Shown here in pieces: positions 16,302 to 25,391 of a stretch of 64,000 nucleotides of DNA. Source of the DNA: Aquabacterium sp029268225 (GTDB lineage Bacteria; Pseudomonadota; Gammaproteobacteria; Burkholderiales; Burkholderiaceae_C); contig NZ_JBBEYB010000013.1 in assembly GCF_037482285.1 (NCBI RefSeq), positions 22,043 through 86,042 on the forward strand. Reading direction: 5' to 3'. Position 1 is the stretch's first letter. Each line of letters starts with the position of its first letter. The notes below the pieces were generated by a model. The model searched no databases. It worked only from the letters and a program-made list of their open reading frames with translations, and was not told the origin of the DNA. The position numbers were made by a program, and so were the translations under genes.

Positions 16302-17420
16302 TCAGCGGGCGCGACGGGCCTTGACCGCGTCGGACAGCACTTGCAGCACTTCCTCGGAATCGTCCCAGCCGATGCAGGCATCGGTGATGGACTGACCGTA
16401 GGTCAGCTTGGACGCATCGTCCTTGCCCGGTGTGAACTTCTGGGCACCGGCGCACAGATGGCTTTCGACCATGACGCCGAAGACCTTCTTGGAGCCCCCG
16501 GCGACCTGGCCGGCGATGTCCTTGGCCACGACAACCTGACGCTCGTGCTGCTTGGAGCTGTTGGCGTGCGAGAAGTCCACCATCAGCGAGGGGTGCAGCT
16601 TGGCGGCTTCCAGGTCCTTGCAGGCGGCGGCCACGCTGTCGGCGTCGTAGTTCGGGGCCTTGCCGCCGCGCAGGATCACATGGCAATCGGGGTTGCCAGC
16701 CGTTTCCACGATGGCGACCTGGCCGTTCTTGGCGACCGACAGGAAGTGGTGCGGACGCGAGGCCGACTGCATGGCGTCGGTGGCGATCTTGATGTTGCCG
16801 TCGGTGCCGTTCTTGAAGCCGATCGGGGCGCTGATGCCCGAGGCCAGTTCGCGGTGGATCTGGCTTTCGGTGGTGCGCGCACCGATGGCACCCCAGGAGA
16901 TCAGGTCACCGATGTACTGGGGCGAAATCACGTCGAGGAACTCGCTGGCCGCGGGCATGCCCATGCGGTTGATTTCCAGCAGCAGTTGACGCGCCATGCG
17001 CAGGCCTTCGTCGATCTTGTAGGACTCGTCCAAGTACGGGTCGTTGATCAGGCCCTTCCAGCCCACGGTGGTGCGGGGCTTCTCGAAGTAGACGCGCATG
17101 ACCACTTCCAGCGTGTCGGCGTACTGCTCACGCAGCGCCATCAGCTTGCGGCTGTATTCGATGGCGGCGGCCGGGTCGTGGATGGAGCAGGGGCCGATGA
17201 TGACCAGCATGCGGTCATCCTTGCCGTGGATGATCTTGCGGATGGCCTTGCGGGTGTCGCTCACCAGCTTTTCCACGGGCGTGCCGCGGATGGGGAAGAA
17301 ACGGATCAGGGCTTCCGGCGGCGGCAGGGTGGTCACTTTGGTGATGCGGGCATCGTCGGTTTCAGAGGTGCGTTCGGCGGGTGCGACCCAACCGGCTGCG
17401 GCGCTGGATTTGGCTGTCAT
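16302..17420 (-). CDS. aroG: 3-deoxy-7-phosphoheptulonate (DAHP) synthase, class I
   Basis: The 372-residue protein is a class I (AroFGH-type) DAHP synthase. It condenses phosphoenolpyruvate and erythrose 4-phosphate as the first step of the shikimate pathway. Visible motifs include IIGPCSIHD, with the metal-ligand cysteine, the substrate-binding region KPRTTVGWKG, GIGARTTESQ-like GAIGARTTESQIHRE and the late DFSHANSSK. It has about 20 more N-terminal residues than E. coli AroG. AGGAAG precedes the ATG. The leader carries a Phe/Tyr-rich peptide and a terminator, so control by aromatic amino acid supply through attenuation is likely. Which end product also inhibits the enzyme cannot be told from the sequence. 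Confidence 0.93.
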   Translation of the reverse strand: MTAKSSAAAGWVAPAERTSETDDARITKVTTLPPPEALIRFFPIRGTPVEKLVSDTRKAIRKIIHGKDDRMLVIIGPCSIHDPAAAIEYSRKLMALREQYADTLEVVMRVYFEKPRTTVGWKGLINDPYLDESYKIDEGLRMARQLLLEINRMGMPAASEFLDVISPQYIGDLISWGAIGARTTESQIHRELASGISAPIGFKNGTDGNIKIATDAMQSASRPHHFLSVAKNGQVAIVETAGNPDCHVILRGGKAPNYDADSVAAACKDLEAAKLHPSLMVDFSHANSSKQHERQVVVAKDIAGQVAGGSKKVFGVMVESHLCAGAQKFTPGKDDASKLTYGQSITDACIGWDDSEEVLQVLSDAVKARRAR

Positions 17421-17460
17421 GAGGCTTCCTGTTGCGGGGCGGGTTGATCAGAAGATGTCG

Positions 17461-17492
17461 AAAAAAAACCGCCGGGGTGAGCCGGCGGTTTT
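17461..17492 (-). terminator. attenuator terminator in the DAHP synthase leader
   Basis: On the minus strand an 11-pair stem (AAAACCGCCGG / CCGGCGGTTTT) with a six-base loop ends in eight T residues. It lies 40 bases upstream of the DAHP synthase ATG and 20 bases after the stop of a Phe/Tyr-rich leader peptide. The ascending arm contains CGCCGG (17487-17482), which can instead pair with CCGGCG inside the leader peptide gene (17537-17532). That gives a terminator/antiterminator choice. Confidence 0.8.
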
Positions 17493-17511
17493 CAGGTCGT
17501 GTGTGGCTCGC

Positions 17512-17589
17512 TTAAAAGGCGTCCACTCCTGCGCCGGTGAGGGGCTGGAGGTGAAAGTAGCCAAAATAAAAGCGAGACGTGACCTGCAT
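17512..17589 (-). CDS. Phe/Tyr-rich leader peptide of the DAHP synthase attenuator
   Basis: This small frame encodes 25 residues. Residues 7-12 read FYFGYF, and residue 25 is also Phe before TAA, so five of 25 residues are Phe and two are Tyr. It ends 20 bases before a strong terminator in front of the DAHP synthase gene, the arrangement of pheA- or trp-type attenuators. Stalling at the Phe/Tyr codons (about 17571-17554) would leave 17537-17532 free to form an antiterminator. No Shine-Dalgarno sequence precedes the ATG. The candidate promoter places the transcript start at or next to the ATG, so it may be translated from a leaderless RNA. Translation itself is inference. Confidence 0.72.
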   Translation of the reverse strand: MQVTSRFYFGYFHLQPLTGAGVDAF

Positions 17590-17596
17590 GCGTATA

Positions 17597-17625
17597 AATG
17601 TAGCACGCTCCCCCAGGGCTCACAA
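17597..17625 (-). promoter_or_regulatory. candidate promoter of the DAHP synthase leader
   Basis: On the minus strand TTGTGA (17625-17620) and TACATT (17602-17597) are separated by exactly 17 bases; each matches four of six consensus positions. The expected start point is around 17590-17589, at the leader peptide ATG. Confidence 0.5.
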
Positions 17626-17702
17626 GCAAGCCGGATGAAGCGTGGCTATCACGGCCATGGGGTGCGTCGATGGCCTCGGGCCCAGGCGCCCCACCACACC
17701 GC

Positions 17703-19196
<1,494 letters not shown>

Positions 19197-19266
19197 GGTC
19201 AGACTCGGTGAAGGGATCGTCAAAGGGTAGCGCAGCGGGAACGGGGCATGGTCAGGGTAGGGGCGC

Positions 19267-20631
19267 TCAGCCTGGCTGGGCCGTGCGGCGCACGACGTCG
19301 CGCAGCACATCGACCATGCGGTGCAGTTCGTCGGGCGTGGCGATGAAGGGCGGGCCCATGGCCAGGGTGTCGCCGGTGAAGCGCAGCAGCAGGCCTTGCT
19401 GCATGGCCATCTCGAACACCGTCATGGCGCGGCGGGCGGGCTGGCCCTCCCAGGGCGCCAGGTCGATGGCACCGCAGAAGCCGAAGTTGCGGATGTCGGT
19501 GATGCCGGGCTCGCCTTTCAAGCTGTGCAGGCCGTCTTCCAGCACGGTGGCCAGGCTGGCGGCGCGCTCGATCAGGCCATCGGCCTGCAGGATGTCGAGC
19601 ACGGCATGGCCCACGGCGGCGGCCAGCGGGTGGCCCGAGTAGGTGTAGCCGTGCATGAACTCGACCGCGTAGTCCGGTGCGTTCACGCCCATGAAGGTGT
19701 CGTACAGGGCCTGGCTGGCGATGACCCCGCCCATGGGCACGGTGCCATTGGTGATGCCCTTGGCAAAGGTGATGAGGTCGGGCGTGACGTCGAAGCGCTG
19801 GGCGCCAAAGGGGGTGCCCAGGCGGCCGAAGCCGGTGATGACTTCATCGAAGATCAGCAAGATGCCATGGCGGGTGCAGATCTCGCGCAGCTTTTGCAGG
19901 TAGCCCACGGGCGGCACGAGCACGCCGGTGGAACCTTGCACGGGCTCGACGATGACGGCGGCGATGGTGCTGGCGTCGTGCAAGGTCACCAGACGCTCCA
20001 GCTCGTCGGCCAGGTGGGCCCCCCAGGTCGGCTGGCCTTTGGAGAAGGCCATGTGGGCGGGGGACCAGGTGTGGGGCAGGTGGTCCACGCCAGGCAGCAT
20101 CACACTGCCGAACATCTTGCGGTTGGCGACCATGCCGCCAGCCGAGATGCCGCCAAAGCCCACGCCGTGGTAGCCGCGCTCGCGGCCGATGATGCGGTAG
20201 CGCCCGCCCTCGCCGCGCAGGCGGTGGTAGCCGATGGCCATCTTGATGGCGGTGTCCACCGACTCGGAGCCGGAGTTGGCGAAGAACACGCGGTTGAGAC
20301 CGGCGGGAGCCAGCTCGGCGATGCGGCCGGCCAGCTTCAGCGAGCCGGGGTGGGCCACCTGGAAGGCGGGCGCGTAGTCCAGCGTGGCGGCCTGGTGGCG
20401 CAAGGCTTCGACGATCTTGGGGTGACCGTGGCCCAGGGGGCAGCACCACAGGCCAGAGAGCGCGTCAAACAGCTGGCGCCCGTCCGAGGTCTGGTAATAG
20501 GCGCCTTGCGCGCCCACGACGACCTTGGGGTGCTGCTTGAAGTAGCGGTTGGGCGTGAAAGGCAGCCAGGCCGAGGGCAGGCCTTCGAGGGTGGCCGGGT
20601 CGGCGGTTTCGGTGGCGGGGTCAAAGGGCAT
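19267..20631 (-). CDS. omega-amino acid:pyruvate aminotransferase (beta-alanine aminotransferase)
   Basis: The 454-residue product is a class III PLP aminotransferase of normal family length. It has the acidic cofactor contact in LIFDEVITGFGRLG and the PLP lysine in TFAKGITNG. The PNRYFKQHP start and GLWCCPLGHGHPKIVEAL segment are typical of beta-alanine:pyruvate aminotransferases. The reaction is beta-alanine plus pyruvate to malonate semialdehyde plus L-alanine. The downstream mmsA consumes the semialdehyde and the upstream alanine dehydrogenase can consume the alanine. The ATG at 20631 was chosen; a GTG two codons earlier is also possible. Confidence 0.9.
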   Translation of the reverse strand: MPFDPATETADPATLEGLPSAWLPFTPNRYFKQHPKVVVGAQGAYYQTSDGRQLFDALSGLWCCPLGHGHPKIVEALRHQAATLDYAPAFQVAHPGSLKLAGRIAELAPAGLNRVFFANSGSESVDTAIKMAIGYHRLRGEGGRYRIIGRERGYHGVGFGGISAGGMVANRKMFGSVMLPGVDHLPHTWSPAHMAFSKGQPTWGAHLADELERLVTLHDASTIAAVIVEPVQGSTGVLVPPVGYLQKLREICTRHGILLIFDEVITGFGRLGTPFGAQRFDVTPDLITFAKGITNGTVPMGGVIASQALYDTFMGVNAPDYAVEFMHGYTYSGHPLAAAVGHAVLDILQADGLIERAASLATVLEDGLHSLKGEPGITDIRNFGFCGAIDLAPWEGQPARRAMTVFEMAMQQGLLLRFTGDTLAMGPPFIATPDELHRMVDVLRDVVRRTAQPG

Positions 20632-20691
20632 GGGCACAGTCCAGCAAAAGAAAGGAATCCATTCGGGCCAGCGTGGCCGGCGTCACAGGCG

Positions 20692-21807
20692 TCACAGGCT
20701 CAGGGCGGCGAGCGGGTCGAGGTAAGCCCGGTCCAGCGCCTGCGCCACCCCGGGGTGCGTGAGGCGGCCGCGGTGCACATTGAGGCCCTGGCGCAGGTGC
20801 GGGTCGTCGCGCAGGGCCTGCAGGCCGTGGTCGGCCAGCGCCAGCACGAAGGGCAGGGTGGCGTGGCCCAGCGCAAAGGCCGAGGTGCGCGGCACGGCAC
20901 CGGGCATGTTGGCCACGCAGTAATGCACCACGCCATCGACCACGAAGGTCGGGGCATCGTGGGTGGTCGGGTGCGAGGTTTCGGCACAGCCGCCCTGGTC
21001 GATGGCCACGTCCACGATGACCGAGCCGGCACGCATCTGGCTGACGGTCTGGCGCGTGATCAGCTTGGGGGCGGCGGCCCCGGGCACCAGCACGCCGCCG
21101 ATGAGCAGGTCGGCCTGGGCCGCGTGCTGCTCGATGGCATCGCGGGTGGCGTAGGCGGTGCGCAGGCCGTGGCCGAACTGGGTCCACAGCCGGCGCAGCA
21201 CCTCCAGGTTGCGGTCGATGACGGTGACCTGCGCGCCCAGGCCCAGGGCCATGGCTGCCGCGTGCATGCCGACCACGCCGCCGCCCAGGATCACAACCTG
21301 AGCCGGGGCCACGCCGGGCACCCCGCCGAGCAGCACCCCGCTGCCACCGGCGTGGCGTTGCAGGGCCTGCGCTCCGGCCAGCACCGACAGGCGCCCCGCC
21401 ACCTCGGACATCGGCGCGAGCAGGGGCAGGCCGCCGTTGGGTGAGGTCACGGTCTCGTAAGCGATGCAGGTGGCGCCGCTGGCCATCAGGTCCTGGGTCT
21501 GGGCGAGGTCGGGGGCGAGGTGCAGGTAGGTGAACAGGATCTGGTCGGCGCGCAGGCGCTGGCGCTCGACGGCCTGCGGCTCCTTGACCTTGACGATCAG
21601 TTGCGCACGCGCCCAGACGGTGTCGGCATCCGGGGCGATGGTGGCGCCCGCCGCCTGGTAGTCGGCGTCGCTGGCCCCGATGCCCAGCCCGACGCCCGTC
21701 TCCACCCAGACCTCGTGGCCGTGGTGCACCAGCTCCCGCACCGCCGCGGGCACCAGGCCCACGCGGAACTCCTGCACCTTGATCTCCTTGGGCACACCGA
21801 CCAGCAT
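20692..21807 (-). CDS. ald: alanine dehydrogenase
   Basis: The 371-residue product is the normal length for L-alanine dehydrogenase. It opens with the family's VGVPKEIK motif and carries the NAD-binding fold VVILGGGVVGMHAAAMALGLG followed by an acidic residue in VTVIDRN. The C-terminal half keeps the SVIVDVAIDQGGCAETS and VVHYCVANMPGAVPRTS stretches. It oxidatively deaminates alanine to pyruvate and ammonium. Placed first before the aminotransferase and mmsA genes, it likely regenerates pyruvate for beta-alanine transamination. A MocR-type regulator is encoded divergently 139 bases away. Confidence 0.92.
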   Translation of the reverse strand: MLVGVPKEIKVQEFRVGLVPAAVRELVHHGHEVWVETGVGLGIGASDADYQAAGATIAPDADTVWARAQLIVKVKEPQAVERQRLRADQILFTYLHLAPDLAQTQDLMASGATCIAYETVTSPNGGLPLLAPMSEVAGRLSVLAGAQALQRHAGGSGVLLGGVPGVAPAQVVILGGGVVGMHAAAMALGLGAQVTVIDRNLEVLRRLWTQFGHGLRTAYATRDAIEQHAAQADLLIGGVLVPGAAAPKLITRQTVSQMRAGSVIVDVAIDQGGCAETSHPTTHDAPTFVVDGVVHYCVANMPGAVPRTSAFALGHATLPFVLALADHGLQALRDDPHLRQGLNVHRGRLTHPGVAQALDRAYLDPLAALSL

Positions 21808-21946
21808 GAACGACTCCACACAAAGGGGGTTGGGATGGAGCCATCGTAGGCGCATCCCCCGGCCGGCGGCAAGACGGTGAAGCGGCAAGCTGGCAGACGA
21901 CTTGCTTGGATGAGGCAACCGTACAGCCCCTTTTGCCTGCACAGTC

Positions 21947-23488
21947 ATGTCCGCCTCTCTCACCCTCTCTGTGGCCTCCCCGTCCTGGCTGGATGGCTTG
22001 CAACGCACCTTGCAGGGGGCCCGACCTGCCTCCGGTGAGGCGAAGCGGCCCCGCGCCGCACCGGGGGTCAGCCTGGTGCAACAGCTGACGCAGGCCATCG
22101 AGCAGGCCGTGCAGCAAGGCGAGCTGCGCGCCGGCAGCCGCCTGCCCTCGGTACGGGCGCTGGCAGCCCGCCTGGGCATCAGCACCTTCACGGTGGCCGA
22201 GGCCTACACCGGTCTGGTGTCGCGGCGGGTGCTGTCGGCCCGGCGGGGCGCGGGCTACCACGTGGCCTCGGCGCACCTGAGCGCCCGTCGGCCCAGCCCC
22301 GATCTGGCGCTGTCACCGCGCATCAGCGACGACTGGCTGAGCCTGAACATGTTCGCGCAAGGCCGCGACCTGCTGGCCGCCGGCTGCGGCTGGCTGCCCC
22401 TGAGCTGGTATGGCGAGAACGACTTTCACGCGGCCCTGCGCCAGGCCACTCGCATCGCCGGAGAACACCTGGCCAGCTATGGCCATCCGCTGGGCTACGC
22501 GGGCCTGCGCCAGCAACTGGCTGGCGAGTTGAGCGAGCGCCTGGGACCGGTGAACGCCGACCAGATCGTGCTGACCCACGGCGTGACGCACGGCTTCGAG
22601 CTGGTGATGATGGGCCTGCTGCAACCGGGCGATGCCGTGCTGGTGGAGGAGCCCGGTTACTGGAACCTGCACGCGCAGCTGCGCTGCCACGGCCTGCGCC
22701 CCATCGGTGTGCCGCGCGCCGCGGCGGGGCTGGACCTGGCCGAACTGGCGCGCCTGGCCGAGCTGCACCGCCCGCGTGCCATCTTCGTCACCACCGTGGG
22801 GCACAACCCCTTGTCGACCACGCTGTCGCTGCGGCAGGCCCACCAGCTGCTGGCCCTGGCCGAGCGGCACGACCTGTGGGTGATCGAAGACGACATCTTT
22901 CGGGACCTGGATGCGCCGCATGCCCCGTCGCTGGCCGGGCTCGACGGCCTGCACCGTGTGTTGGTGCTGGGCGGGTTTTCAAAGACGATCGCGCCGGCGA
23001 TCCGCGTGGGCTATGTGGCCTGCCCGCCCACGCTGGTGCAGACGCTGGTGCGCATCAAGATGACCTGCGGGCTGACGACGTCCGAGATCAACGAGCGCGC
23101 CGCCGCCCGGGTGCTGGCCGACCCGGCCCACCGCCGCTACCTGGAGCGCATCCGCCACCGGTTGGCCGCCGCCCGCGAGCGCGTGGTCGATGCCTTGTCC
23201 GAGATCGGCTTGCAGCCCCTGGCCTTGCCCGACAGCGGCCTGTATGTGTGCGCGGGCTGGCTGGGCGCCGGTGCCGATAACGACCCGCATGCGGTCACCG
23301 AACACGCCCGCCAGGCGCGCACGCTGGCCCAGGCCGCACTGGCCGAAGGCATCGCGCTGGCACCGGGCGATTACTTCCTGCTCGAGCCACGCGCGACCTC
23401 GTGGTTCCGCTTCAACGTGGCGCACGCCGACGACCCGCGCCTGCGCGCCTTTTTGCAGCGGGCCGCGCGTCAGTTGCCCCACCCCTGA
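21947..23488 (+). CDS. MocR/GntR-type regulator with aminotransferase-like domain
   Basis: The 513-residue protein joins an N-terminal GntR winged helix (LPSVRALAARLGISTFTVAEAY, about residues 65-86) to a fold-type I aminotransferase domain. The putative PLP lysine is in GGFSKTIAPAIRVGY. MocR regulators such as GabR and PdxR sense PLP or amino-compound adducts. Divergent placement next to ald suggests it controls the ald - aminotransferase - mmsA operon, perhaps in response to alanine or beta-alanine; this is inference. The start has no obvious Shine-Dalgarno site. The N-terminal 45 residues before the helix-turn-helix are longer than usual. Confidence 0.88.
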   Translation: MSASLTLSVASPSWLDGLQRTLQGARPASGEAKRPRAAPGVSLVQQLTQAIEQAVQQGELRAGSRLPSVRALAARLGISTFTVAEAYTGLVSRRVLSARRGAGYHVASAHLSARRPSPDLALSPRISDDWLSLNMFAQGRDLLAAGCGWLPLSWYGENDFHAALRQATRIAGEHLASYGHPLGYAGLRQQLAGELSERLGPVNADQIVLTHGVTHGFELVMMGLLQPGDAVLVEEPGYWNLHAQLRCHGLRPIGVPRAAAGLDLAELARLAELHRPRAIFVTTVGHNPLSTTLSLRQAHQLLALAERHDLWVIEDDIFRDLDAPHAPSLAGLDGLHRVLVLGGFSKTIAPAIRVGYVACPPTLVQTLVRIKMTCGLTTSEINERAAARVLADPAHRRYLERIRHRLAAARERVVDALSEIGLQPLALPDSGLYVCAGWLGAGADNDPHAVTEHARQARTLAQAALAEGIALAPGDYFLLEPRATSWFRFNVAHADDPRLRAFLQRAARQLPHP

Positions 23489-23588
23489 GTGCGGTCCTCT
23501 CGGCCGAGATCGGCCCGGACCAGCCCCAAAACAGTGCCAGATCGGGCCCTTGGGTCTGGCACAGAACTCGCATGGGGTCCTGCATCCA

Positions 23589-23610
23589 AACCTGACCACA
23601 CGGTCAACTT
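23589..23610 (+). promoter_or_regulatory. RutR-like operator upstream of the ABC importer
   Basis: The left arm is AACCTGACCA and the right part has GGTCA four bases after TGACC (TGACC-N4-GGTCA). This matches the known RutR pattern TTGACC-N4-GGTCAA in its core. The left arm is identical to that of the operator at 33751-33772 in front of preT. It lies about 15 bases before the start of the ATPase gene, where a bound repressor would block transcription or initiation. Confidence 0.6.
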
Positions 23611-23625
23611 CCTGGTCACTGCCCC

Positions 23626-24453
23626 ATGAACGCGCCCGAGATGCTTGCCTCCACGGCCACCCCGGCCAACCAGCCGGTGTTCGGCCGACCCGTCGTGCAG
23701 ATCCAGCAGGCCAGCGTGGTCTACCCGGCGCCCGACGCCCCGGTGCGGGCCTTGCACGAGGTGGACCTGGAAATCCGTCAGGGCGAGTTCATCTCGCTGA
23801 TCGGGCCCTCGGGCTGCGGCAAGACCACGCTGCTGCGCGTCATCGCCGACCTGGAGTCCATCACCTCGGGCACGGTTCGGGTCAATGGCCTGAGTCCGCA
23901 CGATGCCCGCCTGGCGCGCGCCTATGGCTATGTCTTCCAGGCCGCGGCCTTGCTGCCCTGGCGCACGGTGCTGTCCAACGTGATGCTGCCACTGGAGCTG
24001 CAAGGCACCCCGCCCGAGGTCGCCCGCGAGATCGCCCGCACCCAGCTGGCGCGCGTGGGCCTGGCGCAGTTCGAACAGAAGTACCCCTGGCAGCTGTCGG
24101 GCGGCATGCAGCAGCGGGTGTCGATCGCGCGGGCCCTCGGTTTCGAGCCCAAACTGTTGATGATGGACGAGCCTTTCGGGGCGCTCGATGAGATCACCCG
24201 CGACGACCTGAATGCCCAGTTGCAACAGCTGTGGCAGCGCGAGCAGCGCACCGTCGTGTTCGTCACGCACTCGATCGCCGAGGCGGTGTACCTGTCGACT
24301 CGCATCGTGGTGATGTCACCGCGCCCCGGTCGCATCGTCAAGGTGATCGACTCGCCGCTGCCGGCCGAACGCACGCTGGCCCTGCGCGACACCCCTGCGT
24401 TCATGGCCCTGGCGCACGAGGTGCGCGAGGCCCTGGCCGACGGCCACCACTGA
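23626..24453 (+). CDS. ABC transporter ATP-binding protein (predicted pyrimidine importer)
   Basis: The 275-residue protein is a complete ABC ATPase. It has Walker A GPSGCGKTT near residue 65, a Q-loop in YVFQAAALLPWRT, signature LSGGMQQRV, Walker B LLMMDEPFGALDE and the switch histidine in VTHSIAEAVYL. The sequence resembles the nitrate/taurine/thiamine-precursor importer family (SsuB/TauB-like). It starts an operon with two permeases, a NMT1-like binding protein and a RutR-like regulator beside the pyrimidine catabolic genes. Uracil/thymine or a related base is the best guess for the substrate. Confidence 0.88.
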   Translation: MNAPEMLASTATPANQPVFGRPVVQIQQASVVYPAPDAPVRALHEVDLEIRQGEFISLIGPSGCGKTTLLRVIADLESITSGTVRVNGLSPHDARLARAYGYVFQAAALLPWRTVLSNVMLPLELQGTPPEVAREIARTQLARVGLAQFEQKYPWQLSGGMQQRVSIARALGFEPKLLMMDEPFGALDEITRDDLNAQLQQLWQREQRTVVFVTHSIAEAVYLSTRIVVMSPRPGRIVKVIDSPLPAERTLALRDTPAFMALAHEVREALADGHH

Positions 24454-24463
24454 GGAGCCCGCC

Positions 24464-25381
24464 ATGGCGCTCGCCTCCTCCTTGTCCGCCGCGCCATCGC
24501 GCTGGCGCCAGGCCGTCGCGCGGGCCCTGCCCGTGGGCGTCGTGCTGGCCGTGTTGCTGCTGGGCTGGTACGCGCTGAGTGTGGCTCTCAATGCGAGTGG
24601 CGTGATCGAACGGGTGCTGGGCGGGCCGGCCGGCGCCTGGGGCTGGCGCGACCTGATCTGGGCGACCTGGCACCAGCAGCGTGCCGTGCTGCCCGCGCCG
24701 CACCAGATCGCGCTCGACATCTGGCACAGCCTGCTGGACTGGCCGCTGGACGATCCACGCAACCTGCTGCTGCACACCCGCGTCACCGCCGAAGCCACCT
24801 TGCTGGGCTTCGTGCTGGGCACGGCGCTGGGTTTGCTGCTGGCGGTGCTCATCGTGCACGCGCCCACGCTGGAGCGGGCCGTGCTGCCCTGGATCGTGGC
24901 TTCGCAGACCGTGCCGGTGCTGGCCATCGCCCCCATCGTGCTGGTGGTGCTGGGCAGCCTGGGCTTCAGCGGCGTCCTGCCCAAGGCGGTGATCGCCATG
25001 TACCTGTGCTTCTTCCCGGTCACCGTGGCCATGGTGCAGGGCCTGCGCGCCCCGCAAACCCTCGATCAGGAGCTGATGCACACCTACGCTGCCACGCGGA
25101 TGCAGACCCTGTGGGTGCTGCGCCTGCCGGCCGCCTTGCCCTACCTGTTCCCGGCCCTGCGCGTGGGCATCGCCGCCGGCCTGGTGGGCGCCATCGTGGC
25201 CGAGCTGCCCACCGGCGCGCAAGCCGGCCTGGGCGCGCGCCTGCTCACCAGCTCCTACTACGGCAACACCGTGCAGATCTGGTCCGCCCTGTTGATGGCC
25301 GCCGTGCTGGGCATGGTGCTGACCGCCGCGGTCGGCCTGCTGGAGCGCGCGGTCCTGCGCGGTCGCGGCCCCAAGCTCTGA
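24464..25381 (+). CDS. ABC transporter permease
   Basis: The 305-residue membrane protein has about six helices in the BPD_transp_1 pattern. The ATPase-contact loop is around HTYAATRMQTLWVLRLPAALPYLFPALRVG, recognisable by the EAA-like position followed by G. It begins ten bases after the ATPase stop with GAGGAG upstream. It pairs with the second permease to form a heterodimeric channel. Substrate identity comes only from context. Confidence 0.86.
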   Translation: MALASSLSAAPSRWRQAVARALPVGVVLAVLLLGWYALSVALNASGVIERVLGGPAGAWGWRDLIWATWHQQRAVLPAPHQIALDIWHSLLDWPLDDPRNLLLHTRVTAEATLLGFVLGTALGLLLAVLIVHAPTLERAVLPWIVASQTVPVLAIAPIVLVVLGSLGFSGVLPKAVIAMYLCFFPVTVAMVQGLRAPQTLDQELMHTYAATRMQTLWVLRLPAALPYLFPALRVGIAAGLVGAIVAELPTGAQAGLGARLLTSSYYGNTVQIWSALLMAAVLGMVLTAAVGLLERAVLRGRGPKL

Positions 25382-25391
25382 AGCTCACCCC

